From Trichococcus ilyis (GTDB taxonomy: Bacteria; Bacillota; Bacilli; Lactobacillales; Aerococcaceae): a stretch of 61,071 nt of DNA. Positions 27,905 to 39,102 of the stretch are shown one piece after another; within the stretch, counting starts at the first letter, position 1; the number at the start of each line of letters is the position of its first letter. The notes under the pieces were generated by a model, which was not told the origin of the DNA, did not search any database, and saw only the letters and a program-made list of their open reading frames with translations. The translations under genes and the position numbers were made by a program. The stretch covers positions 1-61,071 of the forward strand of contig NZ_FNYT01000018.1 in assembly GCF_900109135.1 (NCBI RefSeq), given 5' to 3'.

Positions 27905-29800
27905 TTATTCCGAGATTTTTGCGATTTTCCCTTGGGTCACATAGACCATCAGGACGGAAATGTCGGCTGGGTTGACGCCGCTGATACGGCTCGCTTGGGC
28001 GATCGTTTCCGGTTGGATCTTCTTCAGGTTCTGCTTGGCTTCGTTCGCGATTCCGTTGATGGCATCGTAATCGATGTTCGCAGGGATGCGTTTTTCTTCC
28101 ATCTTCTTCAATTTGTCCACTTTTTCGACGGCTTTCTTGATGTAGCCGGCGTATTTGATCTGCACTTCCACTTGCTTGATGACCTCTTTCGGCAAGGCTG
28201 CTTCAAGTGGCGCAAAAGCGATCAGACCTTCATACTTCAATTCCGGACGCTTCAGCAGATCGGCGAACAGAATGCCGTCCTTCAGCGGAGCAGAATTTTG
28301 TTCCGCAAGGAAAGCCTGCAGTTCTTCGGTCGGTTTCAGGCGGGTGTTTTCGAGGCGCACGATTTCGTTTTCGACGGCCTGTTTTTTCTCCAGGAATGAG
28401 GCATAGCGTTCTTCCGTCACCAAACCGATTTCGCGGCTCATTTCGGTCAAGCGGAAGTCGGCATTGTCGTGTCGAAGCAACAGACGGTACTCGGCGCGGG
28501 AAGTCAGCAAGCGGTAAGGCTCCATCGTTCCTTTGGTGACCAGATCGTCGATCATGACGCCGATATAGCCGTCGCTGCGTTTCAGGATGAAAGGTTCTTT
28601 GCCTTGCACCGCCAACGCCGCATTGATGCCGGCGATGATGCCTTGTCCGGCGGCTTCTTCATAACCGGATGTGCCGTTCGTCTGGCCGGCAGTGAACAGA
28701 TTCTTCACCAATTTCGTCTCCAAGGAAAGGCGCAGCTGGTGCGGTTTCACGACATCGTATTCGATGGCATAGCCTGTCCGCATCATTTGGGCATTTTCCA
28801 TCCCCGGTACGGAACGGATCAGATCAAGCTGAACATCCTCCGGCAACGAGGTGGACAAGCCCTGCACATAGACTTCTTCGTTTTCTCGGCCTTCAGGCTC
28901 AAGGAAAAGCTGATGGCGCGGCTTGTCGCTGAAACGGACGATTTTGTCTTCGATCGATGGGCAATAGCGCGCCCCTACGCCTTCCACGATGCCCGTGAAC
29001 ATCGGCGCACGGTGGAGATTGTCGCGGATTATCTCATGGCTTTCCGGACTCGTATAGGTCAGCCAGCAGGACAGTTGCTCTTTCAGATAGTCCTCATCTT
29101 TGGAAAGGAAGCTGAAATGGTTCGGCTCGACGTCACCGGGCTGTTCTTCGGTTTTTGAATAATCGATGGTCGAAGCCATCACCCGCGGCGGCGTGCCGGT
29201 CTTGAAGCGCGCCAATTCAAACCCGAGATCAAGCAGATTTTCGGATAATTTGATGGACGGCTGCGAGTTGTTCGGGCCGGAGGAATAGACCAGATCCCCG
29301 ATGATGATTTTCCCTCGCGAAGAGGTTCCGGCTGTGATGACGACGGCTCCTGCGCGGTAAACGGCGCCTGTGTGCGTCACGACGCCCTTGACTTCGCCGT
29401 CTTCGACGATTAGTTCCTCGACGATGGCTTGCTTCAGCAAGAGGTTCTCCTGTTTTTCGATGGTGTGCTTCATATGATGGGCATAGTCATCCTTATCCGC
29501 TTGCGCGCGCAATGCTTGGACGGCAGGGCCTTTCCCTGTGTTCAGCATGCGCATTTGGATATACGTTTTGTCGATGTTGCGTCCCATTTCACCGCCCAAT
29601 GCATCGATTTCCCTTACGACGACGCCTTTTGCGGGTCCGCCGATCGACGGGTTGCAGGGCATGAAGGCGACCATGTTCAAATCGATCGTGACCAGCATCG
29701 TGCTGCATCCCATCCGTGCAGCGGCAAGCGCCGCTTCGGACCCGGCATGTCCGGCCCCCACAACAATCACATCAAAACTTCCAGCTTCAAATCTGTTCAT
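27905..29800 (-). CDS. mnmG: tRNA uridine-5-carboxymethylaminomethyl modification enzyme MnmG (GidA)
   Basis: With MnmE it installs the carboxymethylaminomethyl group at wobble U34, using FAD, NADH and methylene-THF. The 631-residue protein has the FAD loop [15 protein letters not shown] at about residues 13-27, [11 protein letters not shown] (conserved Cys), GRAPMFTG-type segments ([24 protein letters not shown]) and the C-terminal helical domain ending in [15 protein letters not shown] 29800 follows GGAATGG. It is transcribed with upstream mnmE across a palindromic repeat. The usual partner rsmG is not adjacent. Confidence 0.97.
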   Translation of the reverse strand: MNRFEAGSFDVIVVGAGHAGSEAALAAARMGCSTMLVTIDLNMVAFMPCNPSIGGPAKGVVVREIDALGGEMGRNIDKTYIQMRMLNTGKGPAVQALRAQADKDDYAHHMKHTIEKQENLLLKQAIVEELIVEDGEVKGVVTHTGAVYRAGAVVITAGTSSRGKIIIGDLVYSSGPNNSQPSIKLSENLLDLGFELARFKTGTPPRVMASTIDYSKTEEQPGDVEPNHFSFLSKDEDYLKEQLSCWLTYTSPESHEIIRDNLHRAPMFTGIVEGVGARYCPSIEDKIVRFSDKPRHQLFLEPEGRENEEVYVQGLSTSLPEDVQLDLIRSVPGMENAQMMRTGYAIEYDVVKPHQLRLSLETKLVKNLFTAGQTNGTSGYEEAAGQGIIAGINAALAVQGKEPFILKRSDGYIGVMIDDLVTKGTMEPYRLLTSRAEYRLLLRHDNADFRLTEMSREIGLVTEERYASFLEKKQAVENEIVRLENTRLKPTEELQAFLAEQNSAPLKDGILFADLLKRPELKYEGLIAFAPLEAALPKEVIKQVEVQIKYAGYIKKAVEKVDKLKKMEEKRIPANIDYDAINGIANEAKQNLKKIQPETIAQASRISGVNPADISVLMVYVTQGKIAKISE

Positions 29801-29856
29801 CTTTCCATTCCTTTCAGTGTGCTATCTTTTTGTGTTAATCATTTTAGTTGAACTCT

Positions 29857-29954
29857 GAATTGCAGAGGGTTCCGCCTAAGTTGACAACCACACACGGACA
29901 AAAAACGTCCGCTTTGTGTTTGTCCCCTTAGTGCTCACCCTCTACCCGCAATTC
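29857..29954. repeat. Long palindromic repeat, unit E (covarying arms)
   Basis: Core identical in plan to unit C (CCGCCTAAG ... GGACAAAAAACGTCC ... CCTTAGTGCTC), but the outer arms are GAATTGCAGAGGGT and ACCCTCTACCCGCAATTC. Changes on one side are matched by changes on the other, so pairing is kept. It lies between mnmE and mnmG. Confidence 0.85.
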
Positions 29955-29965
29955 ATCGTATCCTG

Positions 29966-31357
29966 TTATTTTCCTAGGCAGAATTGTGTAAATAGTTGGG
30001 TCAGGAGTTCGTCCTGGACGCTGTCGCCGGTGATTTCTCCGAGGAGGTCCCAGCAGCGGGTGAAGTCGATCTGGACAAGGTCGATCGGCATTCCGGATTC
30101 GATCCCGTTCAGCACTTCATCCAGCGAATCCATCGCGTCGTTCAGGAGCGCGATGTGGCGGACATTGGATACATAGGTTGCATCCTTCTCGCCGGTTTCC
30201 CCGGAGAAGAACATCTTCGTGATCTGTTTCTCCAGTTGATCCAAACCGCTTTCGCTCAGCATCGATGTTTCGATGATTCTTTCCGAATCGCTCCAAGGTT
30301 CCAGATCGGCTGCCGTCATGTTCGCATCCAAATCCATTTTGTTCATCAGGATGATGCGGTTCATGTCCTTCGTGTCCTCCAGCAGCTGCTTGTCCTCTTC
30401 CGTCAGGCCTTCGTTCTGGTTGATCAACAGCAGGATCAGATCGGCTTCAGCCAAAGCTTTTCGGCTGCGTTCAACCCCGATCTTTTCGACGACGTCATCG
30501 GTTTCGCGGATGCCGGCAGTGTCGATCAGCTTCAAGGGAACGCCTCTGACGTTCACGTATTCCTCGATCGTATCACGGGTCGTGCCGGCGATGTCCGTCA
30601 CGATGGCTTTCTCTTCACGCAGCAGACGGTTGAGCAGACTCGATTTCCCGACGTTCGGACGGCCGATAATGGCTGTCTGAAGCCCTTCGCGCAGGATCTT
30701 GCCTTGCTTGGCGGTGTCCAGCAGATGCTGGATGTGGCCGCGCACTTCAATCGTGCGGTCCTTCAGCAGCTGCGTCGTCACTTCCTCGACGTCATCGTAC
30801 TCCGGGTAGTCGATGTTCACTTCCACCTCCGCCAACGTGTTCAGGATGATCTGGCGGATATCGCGGATCATGCCGGACAATTTGCCGTCCAGCTGATGCA
30901 GCGCCACATTCATCGCCCAGTCGGTTTTGGCGCGGATCAAGTCCATGACCGCTTCGGCCTGCGACAGATCGATCCGGCCGTTCAAGAAGGCGCGCTTCGT
31001 GAATTCCCCGGGCTCGGCCATGCGGGCGCCGTTCTGGAGGATCGTCTGCAGAATCCGGTTGACGCTCACGACACCGCCGTGGCAGTTGATCTCCACGACA
31101 TCTTCGCGGGTGAACGTCTTCGGTCCGTGCATGACGGAGACCATGACTTCGTCGATCATGTCGCCTGTGCGCGGATCATAGAGGTGCCCATAATTGATGG
31201 TATGGGTGGCGACATCAGCCAGATGCTTCGTCCCGGCCCGGTATAATCTGTCGGCTATCTGGATGGCCTGATCCCCGCTCAAACGCACAATCCCGATGGC
31301 CCCTTCTCCCGGCGGCGTCGAAATGGCGGCAATGGTGTCAAATTCATTTGTAATCAT
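29966..31357 (-). CDS. mnmE: tRNA modification GTPase MnmE (TrmE)
   Basis: A dynamin-like GTPase partner of MnmG. The 463 residues include the N-terminal formyl-THF binding domain ([21 protein letters not shown]), the inserted G domain with G1 [13 protein letters not shown]3 [10 protein letters not shown] and G4 NKMD, and the C-terminal catalytic FCLGK (Cys-x-Gly-Lys). The long upstream extension to 31438 overlaps a terminator, so I start at ATG 31357 behind AGGAAAGGA. It is followed by mnmG. Confidence 0.97.
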   Translation of the reverse strand: MITNEFDTIAAISTPPGEGAIGIVRLSGDQAIQIADRLYRAGTKHLADVATHTINYGHLYDPRTGDMIDEVMVSVMHGPKTFTREDVVEINCHGGVVSVNRILQTILQNGARMAEPGEFTKRAFLNGRIDLSQAEAVMDLIRAKTDWAMNVALHQLDGKLSGMIRDIRQIILNTLAEVEVNIDYPEYDDVEEVTTQLLKDRTIEVRGHIQHLLDTAKQGKILREGLQTAIIGRPNVGKSSLLNRLLREEKAIVTDIAGTTRDTIEEYVNVRGVPLKLIDTAGIRETDDVVEKIGVERSRKALAEADLILLLINQNEGLTEEDKQLLEDTKDMNRIILMNKMDLDANMTAADLEPWSDSERIIETSMLSESGLDQLEKQITKMFFSGETGEKDATYVSNVRHIALLNDAMDSLDEVLNGIESGMPIDLVQIDFTRCWDLLGEITGDSVQDELLTQLFTQFCLGK

Positions 31358-31386
31358 TCTTTGTCGTCCTTTCCTGGTTGTTTCAG

Positions 31387-31441
31387 CGTACAAAAAAAGT
31401 GCCCACTCCTCCCCTTTTTCAAGCAGGAGGAAAAGCACTTT
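31387..31441 (-). terminator. Terminator upstream of mnmE
   Basis: Minus-strand hairpin AGTGC...CCTCCT / GGGGAGG...GCACT followed by seven T residues. It closes the transcript of the oxidoreductase gene upstream. Confidence 0.85.
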
Positions 31442-31612
31442 GACTGCATTTCACTTTGGATATTCTTTTCAGCTTACTATAAATAGATTTCTAGCCGATT
31501 ATACAAGCAATACGGGCGCAATGCAAGCCTTTGGCGGACGTTTTTTATTTCGTCATCAGATAGGCCGCACGCAACAACCCACCGGCCACCAACAGGATGA
31601 TGACATTGCAGA

Positions 31613-32602
31613 TCAGCCGAGCTGCAGGGCGATTTTACCTGTCTGTTCGGCGTTCTCCAGCCGCAGGAAGGCTTCCTTGAAATCTTCGGCGGGATAAACG
31701 GCATCCACCACCGGATGGAGACCCTGTTCCTCGACAAACCGAAGCATGGCTTCGTATTCTGCGAAGCTGCCCATCGTCGAGCCCTTCAGCGTATACTGGC
31801 CATAGAAAAATCTGCGCAAGTCAAAGGTGACCAGATCGCCGGTCGAGGAGCCGAACGTGACGATCGTTCCGCCTCTGCGGACCGCATCCAGCGATTTGTC
31901 GAAAGTGGCCGCACCGACCGACTCGATCACCACATCGACTTTACCGCCGATGCCTTCCGGCCAATCCTCATCGTGCAGCAAGCCCTGATCGGCTCCGTGC
32001 TGCAGCGCCTTATCCAATTTGGCCTGCGAGCGGGAAGATACGTACACCGTCGCTCCGGCGGCTTTGGCGAATTGCAGCAGATAGGTGGCCACTCCACCGC
32101 CGATGCCGGGTATCAGCACTTTCATGCCTGCCGACACGCCGCCTTTGGTGAACAAAGCCCGGTAAGCGGTCAAAGCGGATAAGGACAGCACGCCAGCCTC
32201 TTCCCAGGACAAGTGGGTCGGTTTAGGGACGGCATTCTCTTCAGAAACGACGATTTCCTCCGCCATAGCGCCCCGATCCGAACTCCCGAGGATCGTGAAG
32301 GTCTCCGGAGCCGTGTCGCTGTTTTCGCGCCAGCCGCTTCCGGGATAAATCATCACCTCATCGCCGATCCGGAAACGCGTCACTTCTGATCCGACAGCCG
32401 TCACGATGCCGGCAGCATCCGAGCCGATGACCACCGGATGCTTCTCATGCGCCTGGCTCAAGGCAAAAAGATCGCGATGGTTCAGCCCGGCCGCTTTGAC
32501 TTTGATTTTTATTTCGGAAGGACCTGTCGGCTGCTCCGCACGGTCTTCCCATTTCAAACCTTCCAACCCGACTTTTCCGCTGTGAATCAATGTTTTCACC
32601 AT
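31613..32602 (-). CDS. Medium-chain NAD(P)-dependent oxidoreductase, YogA-like
   Basis: A 329-residue zinc-type alcohol dehydrogenase/quinone-reductase-fold protein. The N-terminal catalytic fold has AAGLNHRDLFALSQ and HPVVIGSDAAGIVTAVG. The Rossmann fold has the glycine-rich VLIPGIGGGVATYLLQFAKAAGATV. Typical structural-zinc cysteines are absent, so it is probably zinc-free and acts on enones or quinones. The ATG at 32602 has GAGGAG correctly spaced; a GTG nine bases earlier opens the frame. It follows purD on the same strand after a terminator and has no evident purine role. Substrate is unknown. Confidence 0.83.
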   Translation of the reverse strand: MVKTLIHSGKVGLEGLKWEDRAEQPTGPSEIKIKVKAAGLNHRDLFALSQAHEKHPVVIGSDAAGIVTAVGSEVTRFRIGDEVMIYPGSGWRENSDTAPETFTILGSSDRGAMAEEIVVSEENAVPKPTHLSWEEAGVLSLSALTAYRALFTKGGVSAGMKVLIPGIGGGVATYLLQFAKAAGATVYVSSRSQAKLDKALQHGADQGLLHDEDWPEGIGGKVDVVIESVGAATFDKSLDAVRRGGTIVTFGSSTGDLVTFDLRRFFYGQYTLKGSTMGSFAEYEAMLRFVEEQGLHPVVDAVYPAEDFKEAFLRLENAEQTGKIALQLG

Positions 32603-32667
32603 ATCGCTCACTCCTCAAATGGAATCAATCTGTTGTATCCAGTATAACTTTTCCCGGCAGAAATACA

Positions 32668-32694
32668 AAGAGGGAGACCGCAGCCTCCCCCAAC
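32668..32694 (-). terminator. Terminator after purD
   Basis: Minus-strand hairpin GGGAGGCTGCGGTCTCCC then TCTTTGTATTTC, immediately past the purD stop. Confidence 0.75.
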
Positions 32695-32697
32695 TTG

Positions 32698-33972
32698 CTA
32701 TTTTTCTGTGAAACGGATCGCTTTCGCTCCGATATCGGAACGGTAGAATGTATGTGCGATCGGATTTGCATTCAGGTAACGGTAAGCTTTGTCCTGCGCG
32801 GCCTGCAGCGTTTCGTCCTGGGCAGCAATCAGCAGGATGCGTCCGCCGTTGGACAACAAGCCTTGTTCGCCGGACTTCACGCCTGCAGCATAAACGATGC
32901 ATTCGGCATTGTCGGTATCCAGATCAGGCAGCGGGATGTCTTTCAGCGGTGCTTCCGGATAACCTTCAGCGGCAACGACAACCCCCAAGGTGTAACGATC
33001 GGTATACATTTCGATGACCGGATCTTTTCCGTTCAGGATGTCATCGATGACTTGCGCCAAGTCGGAAGCCATCTGGTTCATGATGACCTGTGTTTCCGGA
33101 TCGCCGAAACGGGCATTGAATTCAATGACGCGCAACCCTTTGGCGGTGATCATCAAGCCGGCATAGACAACTCCCTTGAACGGGACGCCTTCAGCGACCA
33201 TCGCTTCCACAGTCGGTTTAATGACTGTATCCAGCGTTTCTTGGATCAAAGCCTGGGAAACTTGCGGTACAGGCGAATAAGCGCCCATGCCGCCCGTATT
33301 CGGGCCTTTATCGCCATCATAGGCGCGTTTGTGGTCTTGCGCGACGCCTGAATAGTAGTACTTCGCACCGTTCGCCAGCGCGAACAACGAGAATTCTTCC
33401 CCTTCAAGGTACTCTTCGATGACGACTTTTGGCTTGCCTGCTGCATATTTCCCTTGCAGCAGCATATCGTTCAGCGCATCCAGAGCCTCAGTCATCGTCA
33501 TCGCAACAACGACGCCTTTGCCGGCTGCCAGGCCGTCCGCCTTAATGACGATCGGAACACCATTGGCTTCCACATAAGCAACAGCTGCCTCATAGTCTTC
33601 GAAAGTCTCATAGGCTGCAGTCGGGATGCCGTATTTTTTCATCAAGTCTTTTGCGAATTGTTTGGAGCATTCCAGGTCGGCCGCTTTTTTGCTAGGTCCG
33701 AAGATTTTCAGGCCAGCCGCTTCAAATGCATCCGTTACCCCTTCAAACAAGGGGATTTCCGGTCCGACGAAGGTCCAGGCGATGCCGTTGTCTTTGACGA
33801 ATTGGATCAAACCTTGGTGGTCATTTTCCGCGATGTCGACCAGCGTGATGCCGTCCTGGGCCATCCCTGGGTTGCCTTTGGCGCAGTAGACAGTCTCCAC
33901 CAACGGGCTTTGCGTTAATTTTTTAGCGATGGCATGCTCGCGTCCGCCACTGCCGATTACTAGAAGTTTCAT
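32698..33972 (-). CDS. purD: Phosphoribosylamine-glycine ligase PurD
   Basis: Second enzyme of de novo purine synthesis: PRA + glycine + ATP to GAR. The 424-residue ATP-grasp protein begins LVIGSGGREHAIAKKL, contains GPSKKAADLECSKQFAKDLM and AYETFEDYEAAVAYV, and shows the ATP/Mg site EFNARFGDPETQVIM. ATG 33972 follows TTGGAGGA. Last gene of the pur series. A ~99-bp palindrome lies between it and purH, so stability or expression of this end of the transcript may differ. Confidence 0.98.
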   Translation of the reverse strand: MKLLVIGSGGREHAIAKKLTQSPLVETVYCAKGNPGMAQDGITLVDIAENDHQGLIQFVKDNGIAWTFVGPEIPLFEGVTDAFEAAGLKIFGPSKKAADLECSKQFAKDLMKKYGIPTAAYETFEDYEAAVAYVEANGVPIVIKADGLAAGKGVVVAMTMTEALDALNDMLLQGKYAAGKPKVVIEEYLEGEEFSLFALANGAKYYYSGVAQDHKRAYDGDKGPNTGGMGAYSPVPQVSQALIQETLDTVIKPTVEAMVAEGVPFKGVVYAGLMITAKGLRVIEFNARFGDPETQVIMNQMASDLAQVIDDILNGKDPVIEMYTDRYTLGVVVAAEGYPEAPLKDIPLPDLDTDNAECIVYAAGVKSGEQGLLSNGGRILLIAAQDETLQAAQDKAYRYLNANPIAHTFYRSDIGAKAIRFTEK

Positions 33973-34041
33973 CTGTTAGATCCTCCAACCTTTTATATGA
34001 AGCTTGATAATGGTGAACTGGTGCTGTTTAAATCGAGCTCT

Positions 34042-34140
34042 GAATCCCAGAAATCTCCGCCTAAGCTGTCAACCGCACGCGGACAAAAAGCGTCCGCTTT
34101 GCGTTTGACTTCTTAGTGCTCGATTTCTACCGTGGGATTC
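34042..34140. repeat. Long palindromic repeat, unit F
   Basis: Arms GAATCCCAGAAATC and GATTTCTACCGTGGGATTC, middle CCTAAG/CTTAG and inner GGACAAAAAGCGTCC, flanked by ACCGCACGC/GCGTTTG variants. It lies inside the purH-purD intercistronic space, starting 8 nt past the purH stop (minus strand). Confidence 0.85.
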
Positions 34141-34148
34141 ATCGCATC

Positions 34149-35690
34149 TTAATGTCTGAAGTGTCTTACGCTTGTTTTCAGCATGGTGATGCCGTATTTG
34201 TTTGCCATTTCGATCGAATCTTGATCCTTGATGCTGCCGCCTGGCTGAACGATGGCTTTGATGCCGTGTTTGGCTGCGTATTCGACGCTGTCGTTCATCG
34301 GGAAGAAAGCGTCACTCGCCAATACAGCGCCTTCGATGGCATTGGCTGCTTCTGCTTGCTCGATGGCGATTTTGACGGATCCGACGCGGTTCATTTGGCC
34401 TGCGCCGATGCCGACTGTTTGTTTGCTGTTCGCCAATACGATGGCATTGCTCTTCACGTGTTTGACGACTTTCCAGGCGAAATCCATTGCTTTCATTTCG
34501 TCTTCTGTCGGTTGGCGTTCGGTCATGACTTCCCAGTTGGCCGGTACGTCATCGGTGTTGATGTCTTGTGTCTGTTCCAGCATGCCGCCCAATACGGAAA
34601 CAAACTCTTTTCCGCCGGCTTTTGCTGCAGCGAAGTCCAGGGTCATGATGCGGATGTTCTTTTTCTTGGTCAGGATCGCCAAAGCCTCTTCCGTATAGCT
34701 TGGCGCCAACACGATTTCAAGGAACATGCTGTTCAGTTTTTCGGCAGTCGCCACATCCAAAGGACGGTTTGCAACTACGATGCCGCCGAAGATGGAGACA
34801 GGGTCAGCCGCATAGCAACGATCGAAGGCTGCATCGATATCCTCTGCGATACCCACGCCGCACGGATTCATGTGCTTGACGGCAACCACAGCGGGCTCGT
34901 CGAATTCGCGGGCGATGCGGATGGCTGCATCAGCATCCTTGATGTTGTTGTAGGACAATTCCTTTCCGTGCAATTGGACCGCGCTTGCGATCGAGAACGG
35001 CACTGCCAACGGTTCTTGGTAGAAAGTCGCCGTTTGGTGGCCGTTTTCTCCGTAGCGCAGGCTTTGTTTCAGATCATAGGTCAATGTCAATTTTTCAGGT
35101 TCAGTTTCGCCGACCACATTGGTCAAATATTGCGCGATCAAAGCATCATAGCTGGCTGTATGGCGGAACACTTTGGCAGCCAAGGCTTGGCGCGTTTCGA
35201 AAGTCGTTTCGCCGGCTGCTTCCAATTCGGCAAGGACTTTTGCGTAGTCGATCGGGTCGGTCAGGACCGTCACGCTTGCATAGTTCTTGGCAGCGCTGCG
35301 GAGCATGCTCGGTCCGCCGATGTCGATGTTTTCGATGGCATCAGCCAAAGTCACATCGTTTTTGCTGATCGTTTCTTTGAATGGGTACAGGTTGACGACA
35401 ACGAAATCGATCGGTGCGATATTGTGCTCTTTCATGGCTTGCATATGGTCCGCAAGATCGCGTCTGCCCAAAAGTCCGCCGTGGATCAGTGGGTGCAAGG
35501 TTTTCACGCGGCCGTCCATCATTTCCGGAAAGCCGGTTACATCCTCAACGGAAATAGTCGGTACGCCTGCATCTTCCAAAGCCTTCTTCGTTCCGCCAGT
35601 GGAGATGATTTCGATTCCTTTTGCTGCTAATGCCTGCGCAAATGCTACAACGCCTGTTTTATCTGAAACACTGATCAATGCTCTTGTCAC
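34149..35690 (-). CDS. purH: Bifunctional AICAR formyltransferase/IMP cyclohydrolase PurH
   Basis: Catalyses the last two steps to IMP: AICAR to FAICAR with 10-formyl-THF, then ring closure. The 513-residue protein has the N-terminal MGS-like cyclohydrolase ([36 protein letters not shown]) and the C-terminal transformylase ([40 protein letters not shown]). Start is GTG 35690, with AAGGAG nine bases upstream. It is separated from purN by 333 bp holding a hairpin and a long palindrome, so it may be partly independent of the upstream operon. Confidence 0.98.
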   Translation of the reverse strand: MTRALISVSDKTGVVAFAQALAAKGIEIISTGGTKKALEDAGVPTISVEDVTGFPEMMDGRVKTLHPLIHGGLLGRRDLADHMQAMKEHNIAPIDFVVVNLYPFKETISKNDVTLADAIENIDIGGPSMLRSAAKNYASVTVLTDPIDYAKVLAELEAAGETTFETRQALAAKVFRHTASYDALIAQYLTNVVGETEPEKLTLTYDLKQSLRYGENGHQTATFYQEPLAVPFSIASAVQLHGKELSYNNIKDADAAIRIAREFDEPAVVAVKHMNPCGVGIAEDIDAAFDRCYAADPVSIFGGIVVANRPLDVATAEKLNSMFLEIVLAPSYTEEALAILTKKKNIRIMTLDFAAAKAGGKEFVSVLGGMLEQTQDINTDDVPANWEVMTERQPTEDEMKAMDFAWKVVKHVKSNAIVLANSKQTVGIGAGQMNRVGSVKIAIEQAEAANAIEGAVLASDAFFPMNDSVEYAAKHGIKAIVQPGGSIKDQDSIEMANKYGITMLKTSVRHFRH

Positions 35691-35767
35691 TGTGTGTCAC
35701 TCCTTAAATTTATGATGGATTTTGCTCTGTCGCTTCTGTATACCGTATACTGCGGTTTTAACAAAAG

Positions 35768-35796
35768 GAAGGACTTCCGCAAATGCGGAGTCCTCA
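35768..35796 (-). terminator. Hairpin upstream of purH (possible attenuator)
   Basis: Minus-strand stem GGACTCCGCA / TGCGGAAGTCC followed by TTCCTTTTGTT, in the purN-purH gap. It may be a leaky terminator, an attenuator or an RNA-processing structure; no alternative antiterminator fold was worked out. Confidence 0.5.
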
Positions 35797-35902
35797 TCCA
35801 TTTTGTTAACATATAGGAATTTATAAAGTTTTTTAACACAAAAGCGCATCACCGTAGGTGTTCCACACATTTGCAAAATGTTTCATGCACCTAATAATGA
35901 TG

Positions 35903-36018
35903 GCTAGCTTCACGGGTTAGCCCTTCGGAAATTAGATAAATCGTACCTATTGCGCTCTACGATGCTCAGTCGGCACGATTTCCTAAATTTCTTTCAGGGC
36001 TGAACGAACCCGTTCAGC
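35903..36018. repeat. Long unique palindrome between purN and purH
   Basis: Outer arms approximate GGGTTAGCCCT / AGGGCTGAACGAACCC, and inner arms are GAAATTAG..AAATCGT / ACGATTT..TAAATTTC. The right end contains a perfect small hairpin GCTGAAC/GTTCAGC (35999-36018). It begins 6 nt past the purN stop (minus strand). The sequence is unlike the ~98-bp family, though the architecture is similar. Confidence 0.6.
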
Positions 36019-36023
36019 TTTTC

Positions 36024-36596
36024 TTAGCCTTTATTCTTTTGAGCCAATTGCTGGATCACCTGCGGGAAAATCCGGTGCTCCACTTGATGGATACGGGTTT
36101 CCAAAGTCTCCAGTGTATCTTCCGGAAGGATGGCCACTTTTTCCTGAGCGATGATCGGGCCGGTATCCACGCCTTCATCAACGAAATGGACCGTGACGCC
36201 GGTTTCCGGAACGCCTGCTTCGAAGGCGTCCTGGATGCCGTGGCGTCCCGGGAAAGCCGGCAACAGGGATGGATGGATGTTGACGATGCGGTCGGCATAG
36301 GCCGTCAGCAAGGTCGGTCCGACGATCCGCATATAGCCTGCCAAGACGACCAGGTCGACCTTTTCCTCGGCCAGATGCTTCAGGATTTCATTTTCATAGG
36401 CGATCCGATTCTCGAAGCCTTTCGGCGTGAAGCTGATCACCGGAATGTCGAATTGCTTGGCGCGCTCGATTGCATAGGCTTTCGGCTTGTCGCAGAACAG
36501 GAAAGCGATCGTCGCATCCACTTTGCCTGCTGCGACGGCCTCGGCGATGGCTTGAAAATTCGAGCCGTTTCCGGAAGCAAAGACAGCTATCCTCAT
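36024..36596 (-). CDS. purN: Phosphoribosylglycinamide formyltransferase PurN
   Basis: Transfers a formyl group from 10-formyl-THF to GAR. The 190-residue protein shows [15 protein letters not shown] at the N-terminus, the catalytic segment [14 protein letters not shown]...[12 protein letters not shown] (Asn, His) and [18 protein letters not shown] with the conserved Asp. It overlaps the purM stop by four bases (ATG 36596), so it is translationally coupled. No formate-dependent PurT is seen here. Confidence 0.97.
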   Translation of the reverse strand: MRIAVFASGNGSNFQAIAEAVAAGKVDATIAFLFCDKPKAYAIERAKQFDIPVISFTPKGFENRIAYENEILKHLAEEKVDLVVLAGYMRIVGPTLLTAYADRIVNIHPSLLPAFPGRHGIQDAFEAGVPETGVTVHFVDEGVDTGPIIAQEKVAILPEDTLETLETRIHQVEHRIFPQVIQQLAQKNKG

Positions 36597-37642
36597 GCTT
36601 GAGCCTCTTTCAGGATGACCTCTTTTTCCGATGTTTTGGCAGCCACGGATCCGATCACATAGCCTTTTTCGCCGTTCTCGGTCAAAACACCCAAGGCTTC
36701 CGTCAAGTTTTCGGGAGCTACAGCCAACACCATGCCGATGCCCATGTTGAAGATTTCGTACATTTCAAGAGCCGGAATGTTGCCGATTTTTTCCATCACT
36801 TGGAAGATCGGCAGGACAGGCCAGCTGCCCAAATTGATTTCCGCCTGGACGTTATCGGGAAGCATGCGCGGCACGTTTTCGACGAAGCCGCCGCCGGTGA
36901 TGTGGGCAACGCCGTGCAGCAGTTGTTTTTTGACCAACGGCAAGAGGGCATTCACGTAGATTTTTGTAGGCGTCAACAGCACATCGCCCAATTCCTGGTC
37001 TTCGATGCCTTCTACTTTGTCGGTCAATTTGTAGTCATTATCTTTGAAGAAGATTTTGCGCACCAAGGAGTAGCCGTTCGAATGGATACCGGTCGAAGGC
37101 AAGCCCACCAACACGTCGCCTTCTTTGATCAAAGCAGGCGACAACAAAGCATCCTTCTCTGCGATTCCTACCGTAAAGCCGGCCAAATCGAAGTCTTCCG
37201 GGTCATACATATCCGGCATCTCGGCTGTTTCTCCGCCGATCAGGGCAGCACCGGCCTGGACGCAGCCTTCAGCTACGCCGGCAACGATCTGCTCCAATTT
37301 TTCCGGACGGTTTTTTCCGACAGCTACGTAATCAAGGAAGTAAAGCGGCTCTGCGCCTTGTGCAACGACATCGTTGACGCACATCGCAACGCAATCGATT
37401 CCGATCGTATCGAATTTTTCGGCTTCGATGGCCAGCATCAGCTTCGTGCCGACACCGTCCGTACCCGATACAAGCACAGGTTTTTTATAGTTCAATTCAG
37501 AAAGGTCAAAGTTTCCGCCGAATCCGCCGACTTCGCCAAAAACGCCTGGACGTTTCGTGCGGTCGATATGTTTCTTGATGCGGCTTACTGTTTCATAGCC
37601 GGCTGTGACATCCACACCCGCTTTAGCATATGCGTTTTCCAT
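36593..37642 (-). CDS. purM: Phosphoribosylformylglycinamidine cyclo-ligase PurM
   Basis: Closes the imidazole ring, FGAM + ATP to AIR. The 349 residues include the family segments [56 protein letters not shown] and THITGGGF-type ([17 protein letters not shown]). ATG 37642 shares bases with the purF stop (TGATG), and GGGAGGA precedes it. Confidence 0.98.
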   Translation of the reverse strand: MENAYAKAGVDVTAGYETVSRIKKHIDRTKRPGVFGEVGGFGGNFDLSELNYKKPVLVSGTDGVGTKLMLAIEAEKFDTIGIDCVAMCVNDVVAQGAEPLYFLDYVAVGKNRPEKLEQIVAGVAEGCVQAGAALIGGETAEMPDMYDPEDFDLAGFTVGIAEKDALLSPALIKEGDVLVGLPSTGIHSNGYSLVRKIFFKDNDYKLTDKVEGIEDQELGDVLLTPTKIYVNALLPLVKKQLLHGVAHITGGGFVENVPRMLPDNVQAEINLGSWPVLPIFQVMEKIGNIPALEMYEIFNMGIGMVLAVAPENLTEALGVLTENGEKGYVIGSVAAKTSEKEVILKEAQA

Positions 37643-39102
37643 CAAACTTGTCCTCCCTTGAGATTCTCTTTTTGGATAGCTGTCATATTGTTCACATAAT
37701 CCGCTTCATAGTCATACAGCCCAGTCGGGTAGTCCCCGTTGAAGCTGTCCATGCACAAGCCGGAATACGGCATATCGAATTTCAAGCCGATCGAATCGAT
37801 CAAGCCTTCTTGGCTCAGGAAAGCCAAGCTGTCGGCGCCGATATAGGCGCAGATTTCGTCGACGGTCATTTTGGCGGCGATCAGTTCAGCCGACTTGCTG
37901 ATGTCGATGCCGTAGAAACTCGGGTAAATCAAAGGCGGGGAAGAGATGCGGACATGCACTTCTTTCGCTCCCGCTTCTTTCAATAAAGTCACGATGCGCT
38001 TGCTGGTCGTCCCGCGCACGATGGAATCATCCACCATGACGACGCTCTTGCCTTGGACAACCCCTTTTACGGCCGACAGCTTCATTTTGACGCCCAATTC
38101 GCGCAGTTCCTGCGTCGGTTGGATGAATGTGCGTCCGACGTATTGGTTCTTGATCAGACCCATTTCGTAAGGGGTTCCGCTCTCTTCCGCGAAGCCGCTC
38201 GCTGCGGACAGGGAAGAATTGGGGACGCCGATGACGATGTCGGCTGTCACTGCCGGTGCCTCGATGGCCAGACGCGCACCCATCCGTTTGCGCGCTGTAT
38301 GCACATTCACACCGGCGATATTGGAATCCGGACGCGCGAAGTAGATGTATTCCATCGCAGCGATGGAGATGGTTGTATCATCCGTATATTTTTCGATCGT
38401 CAAGCCGTTGTCGTCGATGATCGCCAGTTCGCCGGCGTTGACATTGCGGACAAAATCAGCCCCGATCGTGTCGATGGCGCAGGTTTCGCTGGCCATCACA
38501 TAGGCGCCATTCGGCAATTGGCCGATGACAAGCGGACGGAATGAATTCGGATCGACGGCACCGAACATTTTCTCTTCGGTCAAAAGGATGTAAGTGAAGC
38601 CGCCTTTCACCTGATTCAAACCCTCTTTGATCTTCTCGATCAAGCTGTCTTTCTGGCTGCGTCTGATCAAGTGCATCAGCACTTCCGTATCCGAAGTCGA
38701 GTGGAAAATGGCTCCATCTTCCTCAAGGTTGCGGCGCAACGTTTTGGCATTCACCAGGTTGCCGTTGTGGCAGATGGCGATGTCCATATCATAAAAATGG
38801 TACAGGAAAGGCTGCACATTTTCGATGCTGTTCTGTCCGGACGTGGAATAACGCACATGTCCGATGGCACGGTTACCGGTCAATCTTTTCAGATCAGCGC
38901 TGTCCTTGAAGACTTCGCTGATCAATCCCAGATTGCGGTGAACCAATAGTTTTCCTTCATCACATGAAACTATCCCTGCACCTTCTTGTCCGCGGTGCTG
39001 CAAGCTGTGCAAACCGAAGTACGTCAACTGGCTGGCATTGTCGTCTCCCCAAATGCCGAATACGCCACATTCTTCGTTTAAGCTTTTTGTTTCAGCAAGC
39101 AT
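37642..39102 (-). CDS. purF: Amidophosphoribosyltransferase PurF
   Basis: First committed step of purine synthesis, PRPP + Gln to phosphoribosylamine; the usual feedback target of AMP and GMP. The 486-residue protein has a short propeptide ([11 protein letters not shown]) before the catalytic Cys (CGVFGIWG), which would be exposed by cleavage as in Bacillus PurF. The Gln amidotransferase domain contains HRGQEGAGI, and the PRTase domain has [19 protein letters not shown]-terminal Cys residues ([15 protein letters not shown]) suggest the Fe-S-containing class. It overlaps the end of purL by 25 bases; GGAGGAGG supports ATG 39102. Confidence 0.97.
   Translation of the reverse strand: MLAETKSLNEECGVFGIWGDDNASQLTYFGLHSLQHRGQEGAGIVSCDEGKLLVHRNLGLISEVFKDSADLKRLTGNRAIGHVRYSTSGQNSIENVQPFLYHFYDMDIAICHNGNLVNAKTLRRNLEEDGAIFHSTSDTEVLMHLIRRSQKDSLIEKIKEGLNQVKGGFTYILLTEEKMFGAVDPNSFRPLVIGQLPNGAYVMASETCAIDTIGADFVRNVNAGELAIIDDNGLTIEKYTDDTTISIAAMEYIYFARPDSNIAGVNVHTARKRMGARLAIEAPAVTADIVIGVPNSSLSAASGFAEESGTPYEMGLIKNQYVGRTFIQPTQELRELGVKMKLSAVKGVVQGKSVVMVDDSIVRGTTSKRIVTLLKEAGAKEVHVRISSPPLIYPSFYGIDISKSAELIAAKMTVDEICAYIGADSLAFLSQEGLIDSIGLKFDMPYSGLCMDSFNGDYPTGLYDYEADYVNNMTAIQKENLKGGQV

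Noticed and set aside
31540-31612. Small membrane peptide (LICNVIILLVAGG... ending YLMTK) downstream of the YogA-like gene
   Set aside because: A hydrophobic in-frame stretch with a stop is visible, but there is no start codon with a ribosome site. It is probably a coincidence of the 3' flank.
34116-35630. 504-residue ORF antisense to purH, and similar long antisense frames over guaB, mnmE and the AraC gene (6023-7435, 29996-31246, 26614-27705)
   Set aside because: Each lies opposite a clearly homologous gene, has a biased composition (His/Phe/Arg-rich), no ribosome site and no recognisable domain. They are codon-bias shadows.
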